Source of the DNA: Campylobacter concisus
GTDB lineage: Bacteria > Campylobacterota > Campylobacteria > Campylobacterales > Campylobacteraceae
Assembly (NCBI RefSeq): GCF_003048875.2
Contig: NZ_CP049264.1
Location: forward strand, 1,550,001 to 1,614,000
Reading direction: 5' to 3'
Length of the DNA: 64,000 bases
Shown here piece by piece: positions 1 through 7,900 of this stretch (its first letter is position 1; every line of letters begins with the position of its first letter). Made by a program: the position numbers and the translations under genes. The notes under the pieces are model-generated. The model was not told the DNA's origin. It was given only the letters and a program-made list of their open reading frames with translations, and searched no databases.

Positions 1-1735
1 ATCCAACCATATCTTGTTTAAATTTATCATCGCTAAATTTCCCTTGCTCATAAAAGAGGTTTAGATAAGCATAGAATATATATAAAGGTGTATCAAGCAT
101 CGAGGTGTTGCTTATACTATCTATATCCACATCTAAATTTAGCTTCATCCTTATACATCTTAGTTTAAATTTAAGCGACTGGATATACTCATTTAGGTAG
201 TCTAGAGCGCCTACGATATCTTTACCCTCTATCTTGCTTTCGTTTTCTTTATGCTCTAAAAGATAGCACATCAAGTATAAAACCATCACACTATCTTTTA
301 GCGAGTGTGACCTGACTAATATATTGATCAAGTGTCTATTATCAGTGTTTTTATACTCTATCTCATCAGCCATACCAACACCTAGCTTAAACCCAAGATC
401 AGATATAGCAGAAAGCGTAGGCTCCCATAACATATGCCAATCTCTTTCATAGCCATCCTCATTTTTGCTGATGCTTTGCTTTACACTTTCTATATGATGT
501 ATCTCTATGCCTAGATCATCACCCTTGCTAGCTCTTTTTATATTTAGGTTTGTATCTTTGTTTGATAGAGTCTTGCACGCCTTATCGTTCTTCTCAACTG
601 CATTTACACACTCTTTCACCGTGCTCTTGTCATCTTTAAAACCAAACATACCTTTTATTTTATTAAAAGCAGAATTTACTAGCTTTCCTAAAAAGCCATC
701 TGGATCAACAAGTCTTGCTACATACTTTGCCCCTCTTACTATGCCTTTAGCTATAAGACTAAGAAACCTTACCACCCAAGTAAAAGCTGAGCCAATTATC
801 CCACCATCAATTCCTGGGGCATTATAAGTATATAGCTCTTTTACTCCACTATCTTTAAATGTAACAGCATATATCTGTGCTAGATGTCCGCCTAGTGAGT
901 GACCTGAGAGGATGACCTCTTTAGGACCATGAGAGGCTTGCTCTTGGTCTAAATTTAAAGAGCTTTCATCCTCGCCATCCACACTATTTAAATTTAAACT
1001 ATGAGAATTTATAGCTTCAACCATGCTTGATTGGAGTGATGTTAGTGCAGATATCTGCATAATGGCCTTAGAGGTAATAGCCATAAAAAAGTCGTCAACA
1101 AAGTCGTTTCCCTTTATCTCAGTTCCTCTAAAGCCTATGATATAGTTTGACTTTTCAGTGTCATAAAACACTGACGAGCTAAAGCCTGATTTTTGGTTTG
1201 GTATATGTTTTACTAGCTCGTAGCGATTGACAAAGAGTTTTGTGCGAGGGGAAATGGTATAAATTTCATCTTTACCTACAATTAGTCTTTGTTCTTTTGA
1301 GTCTTTGTCGTAATATATAAAATTTTTAACATCATTATCTATTTTTACGTCTTTCAATTCTCCATTTTCGCCAACTGGCTTTTTAACTATTTTATCGGCC
1401 ATAAAGTTAGCTTCTATTGCTAGAGCATAGGCAGTGGTATCACCAAGCTGACGGTTATTTATTCTTGATTGTCTAGTTTGGTTATCCTCTGTTATTTTAT
1501 CACCAAGTCGTATATTGTCCGAGTATCTCCAAACAGGATTATCAATTTCTTCTTTTTTACAAGAGTTTATTGTATTTTCTGGTAAATTTTCCAACCCATG
1601 CTTTTTTGATAATCTATCTAGCTCTCCCTCTTCATTCTCAAAGACATTATGTAAAAGAGCATAAGAGGCATCAGCAATGTCAATGTAATCTTTAAAGCAA
1701 TTTATCAGTTCCTTGCTTGATTTTTTAGTTTGCAT
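1..1735 (-). CDS. Class-3 lipase-like protein, partial (C-terminus beyond window)
   Basis: An open frame starts at ATG 1733-1735 and runs off the left edge, giving at least 578 codons. It carries a lipase nucleophile elbow, L-S-G-H-S-L-G-G-H, with the serine at about residue 280. An upstream stretch, IIGFRGTE, matches the oxyanion region of class 3 lipases. No signal peptide is visible. The start codon overlaps the stop of the upstream lipoprotein gene (TAATG), so the two are translationally coupled. A lipase paired with a lipoprotein is the usual layout of type VI secretion phospholipase effectors and their periplasmic immunity proteins; that role is inference, because no T6SS structural gene is in the window. 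It could instead be a housekeeping lipase. The family is fairly sure, the role is not. Confidence 0.72.
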   Translation of the reverse strand, partial: MQTKKSSKELINCFKDYIDIADASYALLHNVFENEEGELDRLSKKHGLENLPENTINSCKKEEIDNPVWRYSDNIRLGDKITEDNQTRQSRINNRQLGDTTAYALAIEANFMADKIVKKPVGENGELKDVKIDNDVKNFIYYDKDSKEQRLIVGKDEIYTISPRTKLFVNRYELVKHIPNQKSGFSSSVFYDTEKSNYIIGFRGTEIKGNDFVDDFFMAITSKAIMQISALTSLQSSMVEAINSHSLNLNSVDGEDESSLNLDQEQASHGPKEVILSGHSLGGHLAQIYAVTFKDSGVKELYTYNAPGIDGGIIGSAFTWVVRFLSLIAKGIVRGAKYVARLVDPDGFLGKLVNSAFNKIKGMFGFKDDKSTVKECVNAVEKNDKACKTLSNKDTNLNIKRASKGDDLGIEIHHIESVKQSISKNEDGYERDWHMLWEPTLSAISDLGFKLGVGMADEIEYKNTDNRHLINILVRSHSLKDSVMVLYLMCYLLEHKENESKIEGKDIVGALDYLNEYIQSLKFKLRCIRMKLNLDVDIDSISNTSMLDTPLYIFYAYLNLFYEQGKFSDDKFKQDMVG

Positions 1736-2340
1736 TATTTATCCTTGCTTGCTCTTTCAAATTTGCCATTTACTAGTATAAATTTATTACCACCACCAAC
1801 ACTTTCAAAGCTGTTTTTCTTAAAACTAATACCTTTGGCTTCGTCTCCAAATAAGCCGTATTGTGTTTTTACTCTTTCGTATGCAACAGTACATGAAATT
1901 TGAACAATTCTTTCGTCTTTATCTTTGTAATATAGATTTGAAAATATCCAAGGTTTATATTTTTTTAAATTTTCATCACCTATGAATTTATAAATTTCTT
2001 CATAGCAGCTTTCTGAAATTTTACTAGATGTGCCACCCTTAAAGTATGGCTTGCCGTTTGAGAGAGTTTGTGGATATTTTGTATCAAATCCTTTTAAATT
2101 CTTTCTCATCTCAGCATCCGTTTTTGAAGCATTCACTATTGCCAATTCTGCTTCTCGTCTTATCTTTTCTTTAGTAGTTATCTCTTTTTCAAATTTCTCA
2201 TTAAATATATAAACTCCACCATATTTGCTAGCTAAATTCTCTAGCTCAGAGTTGCTTATCTTATTGCTTGCTTGATTTGCAGAGCAAGCTATTAAAAATA
2301 TGCTTGTTAGTAGTAGAAGTATAATGCCTATAAATTTCAT
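1735..2340 (-). CDS. Small lipoprotein, candidate immunity protein for the lipase
   Basis: 201 residues. The N-terminus is a lipoprotein signal peptide: a charged start, a hydrophobic stretch and the lipobox L-I-A-C with Cys at residue 19. The mature part has no family I recognise. The first 44 or so residues and the last 30 or so are nearly identical to the paralogue encoded just upstream (2576-3205), while the centre differs, as expected of immunity proteins that diverge in their binding surface. The stop overlaps the start of the downstream lipase. The envelope location follows from the lipobox. The immunity role is inferred from the pairing only. Confidence 0.7.
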   Translation of the reverse strand: MKFIGIILLLLTSIFLIACSANQASNKISNSELENLASKYGGVYIFNEKFEKEITTKEKIRREAELAIVNASKTDAEMRKNLKGFDTKYPQTLSNGKPYFKGGTSSKISESCYEEIYKFIGDENLKKYKPWIFSNLYYKDKDERIVQISCTVAYERVKTQYGLFGDEAKGISFKKNSFESVGGGNKFILVNGKFERASKDK

Positions 2341-2438
2341 CCTATATCCTTTTAGAAATTTTATTTTGCTTATTTTATTGTTTTTGAAATTATAATATTA
2401 TTAATTTATTATGTTTTATTTGTAGATTGTTAAATTTT
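2341..2438 (-). repeat. Duplicated upstream region of the lipoprotein genes
   Basis: The roughly 90 bases in front of the 2340 lipoprotein start are almost the same as those in front of the 3205 lipoprotein start (about 3206-3287). Both contain an A+T-rich stretch with attataatattatt, which could hold the promoter. With the duplicated lipoprotein ends and the truncated lipase start between them, this marks a tandem duplication of a promoter-lipoprotein-lipase unit. Beyond the copy, 3288-3481 holds nothing I can identify. Confidence 0.65.
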
Positions 2439-2576
2439 TTATTGATTGAAGCTATTGTTTAGTTTATTTCTTTTATTCTCAAAAATGTTATGAAGCATTG
2501 CATAACTTGCATCGGCAATATCAATGTAGTCTTTAAAACAATTTATCAGCTCTTTACTTGATTTTTTAGGTTGCAT
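2439..2576 (-). pseudogene. Truncated second copy of the lipase gene (first 40 codons)
   Basis: A 45-residue reading frame begins at ATG 2574-2576, overlapping the stop of the upstream lipoprotein exactly as the full lipase does at 1735. Its first 40 or so residues match the start of the lipase (KKSSKELINCFKDYIDIADA in both). It then runs into unrelated codons and a stop at 2439. The rest of the lipase copy has been deleted, leaving an orphan lipoprotein. This is the usual outcome when an effector-immunity pair is duplicated and only the protective part is kept. The duplication and truncation are seen directly; the immunity reading is inferred. Confidence 0.72.
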
Positions 2577-3205
2577 TACTTATCCTTACTTACTCTTTCA
2601 AATTTGCCATTAGTTAGTATAAATTTATTACCACCACTTAAAGGGACTACGCTTTTTTTACTAAAGCTAACACCCATTCCTTCATCGCCAAATAGCCCAT
2701 ATTTAGTATTATAAATTTCATAGTAAACATCTATGCTTATAGGTACCACTTCTCCATTATCATCTACATATAATTTTCCTAAATCCAAATAAGGTTTTTG
2801 TTTATTGAAATTTTCCAAACCTATAAAATTTATGATCATATCTATAAAGTTCTTTGGAATTTTTGCATCTCTTTTCATCTCTTTTTTATAATCTATCCAA
2901 CGTGTATAGTATTTTTTACCGTTTGAGAGAATTTGGGGCAATTTCTCATCAATAACTTTCGTATTAACAGCATATAGTCCGCCACCTAAATCTTTTCCCT
3001 TTATATTCTTTCTTAGTTCTTTTCTCTCAGCTTCTCTTCTATCTATCTCATCAACAAATTTTTGATTAAATACATAAACTCCGCCATATTTACTAGCCAA
3101 ATTCTCTAGCTCAGAGTTACTTATCTTATTACTTGCTTGATTTGCAGAGCAAGCTATTAAAAATATGCTTGTTAATAGTAGAAGTATAATGCCTATAAAT
3201 TTCAT
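2576..3205 (-). CDS. Small lipoprotein, paralogue of the 1735-2340 gene
   Basis: 209 residues with the same lipoprotein signal peptide and lipobox (Cys19) as its neighbour. The first 44 or so residues and the C-terminal KFERVSKDK region are almost identical to the paralogue; the middle 130 residues have diverged strongly. It is followed by a truncated lipase start rather than a complete lipase, so it is an orphan copy. If the pair are immunity proteins, this one would protect against a related effector no longer encoded here. No enzymatic motif is visible. Confidence 0.68.
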   Translation of the reverse strand: MKFIGIILLLLTSIFLIACSANQASNKISNSELENLASKYGGVYVFNQKFVDEIDRREAERKELRKNIKGKDLGGGLYAVNTKVIDEKLPQILSNGKKYYTRWIDYKKEMKRDAKIPKNFIDMIINFIGLENFNKQKPYLDLGKLYVDDNGEVVPISIDVYYEIYNTKYGLFGDEGMGVSFSKKSVVPLSGGNKFILTNGKFERVSKDK

Positions 3206-3481
3206 CCTATATTCTTTTAGAAATTTTATTTTGCTTATTTTATTGTCTTTGAAATTATAATATTATTAATTTATTACACGCTCAATAATACGCACCGTTC
3301 TTATGATCTCTGCTATGATTTTATTATTAGTAAATACAATTTACATTATGAGAAGATAGGCAAAGAAACTCGCTGCATCAAAGAAAAATTATTACACAAT
3401 ACTTAATTGAAGATGCTGTTAGTGCTTAAACATCAGAATGCCTGCAAACATAGTTTATTCTTTTGTATTATTTACACTTTA

Positions 3482-4483
3482 TTATTTATCTAATAAATCA
3501 AGAGCAATTTTTAGATCCTCTTTAAATTTATCCCTTAGGCTTTTTGGCTCTAATATCTCAATATCTGGGAGCCATCTCTTTATAAAAGGCAAAATTTCTA
3601 TATCCTGAGTAAAATCTATACTAAACGTAACACTGCCATCCTCTAAAGTCTTTTCAAATCTTTGAGATGGGAAAAAGCTCTTCATGCCTTTACGAAAATA
3701 TATAGCTACCTTAGGAGAGGCTTTAAGTAGGGCTCTTTGTGGCATATTTGATGGCAAGCTCATGGCATTTTGTATTTTATTAAAATACGTTTTGTACTTT
3801 GACAAAATCTTTTTTTGATAGTTTTTTGAACTTTTGGTTAAAGATACTATAAAAGCCACTCTTAAAAGCCTAAAATTTTCGTTAGCATCCTCTATAGCCA
3901 AATACCAATTTCCATCAGTAAAGACTATTTTTAGGCATTTTGCATCGGTTAAATTCTCGACTTCACCGATATATTTATACTTAATGTCTCGGTATTCTCT
4001 GTTTGCAACTGCATTACGAAGCTCGCTCAAATACCTTTTACTAGGCTCATCTTGTAAATTTTCTAAAGGATTTGTCTTAAATAAAAATATATCAGAGTCT
4101 TCTTGTAGCTGCCTAGATACCTCTTTTTCATATTTATCTAAATCATTCAATAAGCTAGGGTCGTTTTCGTTTAGTAAGGTGATTAGCCAGCCTAGATTGT
4201 CGCTATTTTTTAAAAGATACTCTAAAACGATGATTATGTCTTTATTCTTATCAGCTACTCTTAATACACCCATAGGTCTTTTGGCATTTTTTACAAGCTT
4301 ATTTTCTATTATAAATGAATTTGGGAATAAAATTTTGATCTCTTCTATATATCTTCTTAGAGTTCTTTCTTGTATGCCAAATTCATCTAAAAGCTCTGCA
4401 TCTGATGGATAAATTTCTCGTTTTTTTACTAACTTTTTTAAAATTTCAAAAATAATTAATGTTTTATTGTTTAACTCTGCCAT
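3482..4483 (-). CDS. WYL-domain transcriptional regulator
   Basis: 333 residues. An N-terminal winged-helix region (about residues 8-60, with the recognition segment IQERTLRRYIEEIK) is followed by a WYL domain whose signature appears as NWYLAIED near residue 190, and a C-terminal WCX-type extension. WYL regulators bind nucleic acid ligands and control CRISPR and other defence genes. It is last in a tight minus-strand unit: CARF-membrane protein, Csx1, Csx20, then this gene, with its start overlapping the Csx20 stop at 4483. It probably regulates this module. The family call is secure; the ligand and target are not known. Confidence 0.82.
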   Translation of the reverse strand: MAELNNKTLIIFEILKKLVKKREIYPSDAELLDEFGIQERTLRRYIEEIKILFPNSFIIENKLVKNAKRPMGVLRVADKNKDIIIVLEYLLKNSDNLGWLITLLNENDPSLLNDLDKYEKEVSRQLQEDSDIFLFKTNPLENLQDEPSKRYLSELRNAVANREYRDIKYKYIGEVENLTDAKCLKIVFTDGNWYLAIEDANENFRLLRVAFIVSLTKSSKNYQKKILSKYKTYFNKIQNAMSLPSNMPQRALLKASPKVAIYFRKGMKSFFPSQRFEKTLEDGSVTFSIDFTQDIEILPFIKRWLPDIEILEPKSLRDKFKEDLKIALDLLDK

Positions 4484-4863
4484 TATAAATCCTCATATTC
4501 TCTAAATCTTGCATGTTTAAATTCTCGTTTTGTTACAACTTTTCCATTTTCTATATATTCGCTTACTATACGCTTTGTAGTCGCATATATGACGGTTAAG
4601 CCTATATTTTTTGCGAATTTTATCATGTTATATGTTGCTCCAAAGTCACCTTGAACTAACAGTACATCGCCGGCACTAGCCTGCTGCGTAAGTCTATCTT
4701 TGTAGATATTTATGACATTTACTACACTTTTTTCAAACGGATCTATGTCACTCCACTTTGCATCAGCTATATTTACAAATTTCTCAATTTTTAGATTATC
4801 CCTAGCATCCTCCTCTTGTTCTGGAGTTAGAGCGTGATTCATTAGAATAAAAAGAGTTTTCAT
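4483..4863 (-). CDS. csx20: Csx20-family CRISPR ancillary protein
   Basis: 126 residues, one compact alpha/beta domain with the family-like core LLVQGDFGATYNMI and a basic C-terminal tail. A close paralogue lies at 36057-36431 beside the second Csx1. Csx20 proteins occur with type III CRISPR systems, and some have been proposed to degrade cyclic oligoadenylate as ring nucleases; I take that as likely, not shown. The start overlaps the end of csx1 (4860-4863), so RNase effector and putative off-switch are translated together. The name rests on pattern recognition of the family and on context. Confidence 0.62.
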   Translation of the reverse strand: MKTLFILMNHALTPEQEEDARDNLKIEKFVNIADAKWSDIDPFEKSVVNVINIYKDRLTQQASAGDVLLVQGDFGATYNMIKFAKNIGLTVIYATTKRIVSEYIENGKVVTKREFKHARFREYEDL

Positions 4864-6107
4864 TTTTTATTTCCCAGTATGTTTTGTACTATACAAAATG
4901 AATTATATTTATCTAACATTTTTGTGAGCTCTTTTTTTGAATCTTCTATTTTTTCACTTGCGTTACCGTGAGCTAGATTATTTCTTAGTTTTTCGGCCTC
5001 TTTTATAAAATCTCTAAAATTACCAAGGGTTCTTATGCTCTCCAGCTTATTTTTTATATCATAGTATGCCGCACCACTTTTTTTTAGGTACTTTTCATCT
5101 CTTAGTTCCATCCATTTTACAAAAGTTCTAGACTCGTGTGTTAGATCATAGGCATTGAAATTTTTACTTTTTCTAAAGGCATCAATATGCATTTTTACAT
5201 TATTGCCAAAACATTCAAAGCTTTCTGCACAGTAATACCCAATAGCTTCAAATAACAGGGTTATAGAATTTAATAAGTACCCTTTCGAGCTTAACAACCT
5301 AGACATTCTATAAAATTTCATAGAATCCTTTTGCTTGCCTATGTCTTGAAGCTCTTTTATATGTTGCTGTATGTCATTAAGGCTACTTTTAAATGTTTCG
5401 ATCTGCTCATTTTTTAAAATCAACTCTATATTATTTAAAATTTTATCAGTATCGTTACTAAGTGCTTTTAATGAATTAGATAGTATATGGTTTGAAATAG
5501 TTGATAACTGACTTGCAAGATCATGAAAATTTTTATTTTTAAATTTAGAGGCTAAAGCTACTGTGTAGTTGTGATTGAAGCTTTCAAGTATATATGAGAT
5601 ATTTGCAAGCTCCAGATACTCTTTTAAGTCGATTATTTCATATTCTTCTCTGGGCTTCATTTCTTTTGCAAAAAATATATGTTTAATTTTGTCTGTATTA
5701 TTTAAACTTTGAGAGATAAGTGAAATAGTTGCCAAGATCGGGATATGTCTAAATCCATGAGTTAGGTCTATTATGTATTCTTTATCGCCTGATGTTGCAT
5801 TATTTATGATACGCAAGATATCGTAAAAGTTTTTTTCGCCTTCTATTAAATTTTCATTATTAAATATCTCATCATAGCTATTTCCTAGTTCATCTTTTAA
5901 AACTTTAGACTGAATCTTTAGAGCTGTTTCTGTAAATATTGGAACAATATTTTTTGCTTCAAAATTGTCTATCAATAGAGGAAGCATATTTACATATCTC
6001 TCTCTTTTTAAAGAATATAACTCTTTTAGTTTGTTATCATATCTATAAATAGGTACGTCATGATCTTCTGCTTTTTTTATAGTTCCCAAAAATGTTACGA
6101 CTTTCAT
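4860..6107 (-). CDS. csx1: Csx1-like CARF-HEPN ribonuclease (cyclic oligoadenylate effector)
   Basis: 415 residues. The N-terminal CARF (Cas_DxTHG) domain has the ligand motif D-L-T-H-G at residues 114-118 followed by FRHIP. The C-terminal HEPN domain has the RNase motif R375-x4-H380 (RNNLAH). When type III Cas10 makes cyclic oligoadenylate, proteins of this family bind it through the CARF domain and cleave RNA with the HEPN dimer. It sits four bases after the membrane CARF protein and overlaps csx20. A second Csx1 with the same architecture but distant sequence is at 34639-35961. Confidence 0.85.
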   Translation of the reverse strand: MKVVTFLGTIKKAEDHDVPIYRYDNKLKELYSLKRERYVNMLPLLIDNFEAKNIVPIFTETALKIQSKVLKDELGNSYDEIFNNENLIEGEKNFYDILRIINNATSGDKEYIIDLTHGFRHIPILATISLISQSLNNTDKIKHIFFAKEMKPREEYEIIDLKEYLELANISYILESFNHNYTVALASKFKNKNFHDLASQLSTISNHILSNSLKALSNDTDKILNNIELILKNEQIETFKSSLNDIQQHIKELQDIGKQKDSMKFYRMSRLLSSKGYLLNSITLLFEAIGYYCAESFECFGNNVKMHIDAFRKSKNFNAYDLTHESRTFVKWMELRDEKYLKKSGAAYYDIKNKLESIRTLGNFRDFIKEAEKLRNNLAHGNASEKIEDSKKELTKMLDKYNSFCIVQNILGNKK

Positions 6108-6110
6108 ATC

Positions 6111-6905
6111 TTACTCCTCATTTTTTATATAGGTCAAATCATAGTGTCTAACACTATAATCATTTGTAGAAACATACTGTAAATGCCTATCATTTGGTAT
6201 CGCAAACATTGCTCCAGCTATGGCTATTACTTTTTGGCCACCAGTAACGTCAAATACGATATCATTCTCTTTAAACCCGTCTTTTTTAAGCTCTTCATAT
6301 GTATTTTCTAAAAAATCATAGACATTTTTAGCTTTTTCGAAGTCACCAGCATTCTTTATCTCTATGATTTTTGCGATCTTGCTACCAAAAATATTTTGCA
6401 CACATTTTGAAAATTTATCCTTATCGTTAAAGGATTGATCAGAACAAGAAATGATTATTTTAGTAAGTGTATCTTTGTGATAGTCTATCGCCCTAAAAGG
6501 CATAAAATATTTAAAAGGTTTCATATCCTCAAGTGTTTTTAGTCTTATCAAATCCTCTTCTTTTTCTTTATTCGGACTTAAAAATAGCACCAATGCTTTT
6601 GCTTTTTTAGGTTCGTTATTTATGCTTATCTCTACATTAGCAACATTTTTTGGGATTATTTGCTTAACTAGCAAGAATATTGCGATAGAGCCTAAAATTT
6701 GAACTAGCATAGTTCCATCTTTTGCACTCCAAGTAAAAATTTCTCCTCCAAAAATTTTATCTAGCAATGCAGACATACCATCGGGTAGCCATGCAAAAAA
6801 GACAGCTACCCCAGTTATTATCAAAAACGCCTTAACTCCCAAAAGCGAGCTTCCTAGAAGCGAAACAATTATTTTTTGAAGTTCTCTGTTTTGGTACTTA
6901 TTCAT
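6111..6905 (-). CDS. Two-helix membrane CARF-domain protein, candidate type III effector
   Basis: 264 residues. Two hydrophobic segments (about residues 20-45 and 66-86) are followed by a cytoplasmic domain with a beta-alpha fold and the motif F-D-V-T-G-G-Q-K, with Asp at residue 219 and Gly-Gly at 222-223. That motif matches the ligand loop of CARF domains. Membrane-anchored CARF proteins such as Cam1 act as cyclic-oligoadenylate-gated membrane effectors; this arrangement suggests a similar abortive role. It is the first gene of the minus-strand unit with csx1, csx20 and the WYL regulator. Whether it forms a channel is unknown. Confidence 0.66.
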   Translation of the reverse strand: MNKYQNRELQKIIVSLLGSSLLGVKAFLIITGVAVFFAWLPDGMSALLDKIFGGEIFTWSAKDGTMLVQILGSIAIFLLVKQIIPKNVANVEISINNEPKKAKALVLFLSPNKEKEEDLIRLKTLEDMKPFKYFMPFRAIDYHKDTLTKIIISCSDQSFNDKDKFSKCVQNIFGSKIAKIIEIKNAGDFEKAKNVYDFLENTYEELKKDGFKENDIVFDVTGGQKVIAIAGAMFAIPNDRHLQYVSTNDYSVRHYDLTYIKNEE

Positions 6906-7052
6906 TTTTTACCTTTATTAAAATTAATAAGTTTGACATTTTATTTAAATTCATATTTCATTTACTTAAAAAGAGTTAAGGCTTGCAAATTTAGTTAAAA
7001 ATATTTCTAAAAAGAAACATTTAGCCAAAGCATACACCTTGGCTACTATGAA

Positions 7053-7721
7053 CTAAAATTTCGCCGTAATACCCAAAGTCACTATAGGCTGTCCCTTTTT
7101 TAGGTCGCTACCATCTAGTCTTTGGCTTTGATAGCCACCATATATATTAAGGTTTGCTCCCTTTGAGATACTTATAGATATAGGCACGCCAAAGCCGTAT
7201 GTAGAGCCTTTGATATTTTTGATGGCATATAGATCATACTTAGTTTTATCGTAAGATCCACTCACACCGACACTTAACCACTCAGCCACTCTATAGCCGT
7301 ATGTTGCTTGCACGCCGTATTCTCGCCAGTTTTTAAGATCACTGCCGACATCACCAGTAACAAGGCCGTATTTGTAGTTTGTCTCAAGTGCTACAAACTG
7401 ATTTTCAGATAGCTTTTGAGACCAGCCAAGTCCGCCACCTATCTCGAGAAATCTATGCACATCCTTGCTTCTAACGCCAGCATGGCCTGCTAAGCGGAAG
7501 TATAGCTCGCCATTAGCAGCTTGCACTAAGCCATATTTACCATCAAAGCCAAGAGCGAAAGATGAAGCGCCCCATATGTCAGTACCTTTGTAGTAAGTGT
7601 CTAGCGCGATGGCAACTTTGTCGTGATTAGTAGGTGCTATATTAGCTAGATTAGCAGCCTCACTAGCAAAAGCAGAGCTTACAACTCCTGCAACCATTAA
7701 AGATAATGCGATCTTTTTCAT
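7053..7721 (-). CDS. Outer-membrane beta-barrel protein
   Basis: 222 residues with a clear Sec signal peptide ending near A-F-A-S-E (about residue 20). The remainder is alternating polar/hydrophobic strands rich in G, Y and W, and it ends in a C-terminal phenylalanine (ITAKF), the usual signal for BAM-dependent insertion. Length and pattern suggest an eight-strand barrel of the OmpA/OmpX type. It stands alone with its own upstream region between the csx module and CRISPR array 1; the function is not evident. It could be a surface receptor or adhesion cargo. Confidence 0.72.
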   Translation of the reverse strand: MKKIALSLMVAGVVSSAFASEAANLANIAPTNHDKVAIALDTYYKGTDIWGASSFALGFDGKYGLVQAANGELYFRLAGHAGVRSKDVHRFLEIGGGLGWSQKLSENQFVALETNYKYGLVTGDVGSDLKNWREYGVQATYGYRVAEWLSVGVSGSYDKTKYDLYAIKNIKGSTYGFGVPISISISKGANLNIYGGYQSQRLDGSDLKKGQPIVTLGITAKF

Positions 7722-7900
7722 AAAAACTCCTTAATTTTTTTATTGACGCTTTAGCATCAACTTCGGAGGCAATTATAAAAAGTTTCGTTGTCAGATATGG
7801 TCAATATGACGATTATTTTTTTATATACCAACTAAAAAATAACTAAAATGAAATATATCTATGAATTAATACTTGGGAACTATGCTCAATAGATCTGCCC

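Noticed and set aside
507-827. A 106-codon + strand frame at the left edge
   Set aside because: It is antisense to the lipase frame, which has the nucleophile elbow and runs through the same bases; no ribosome site.
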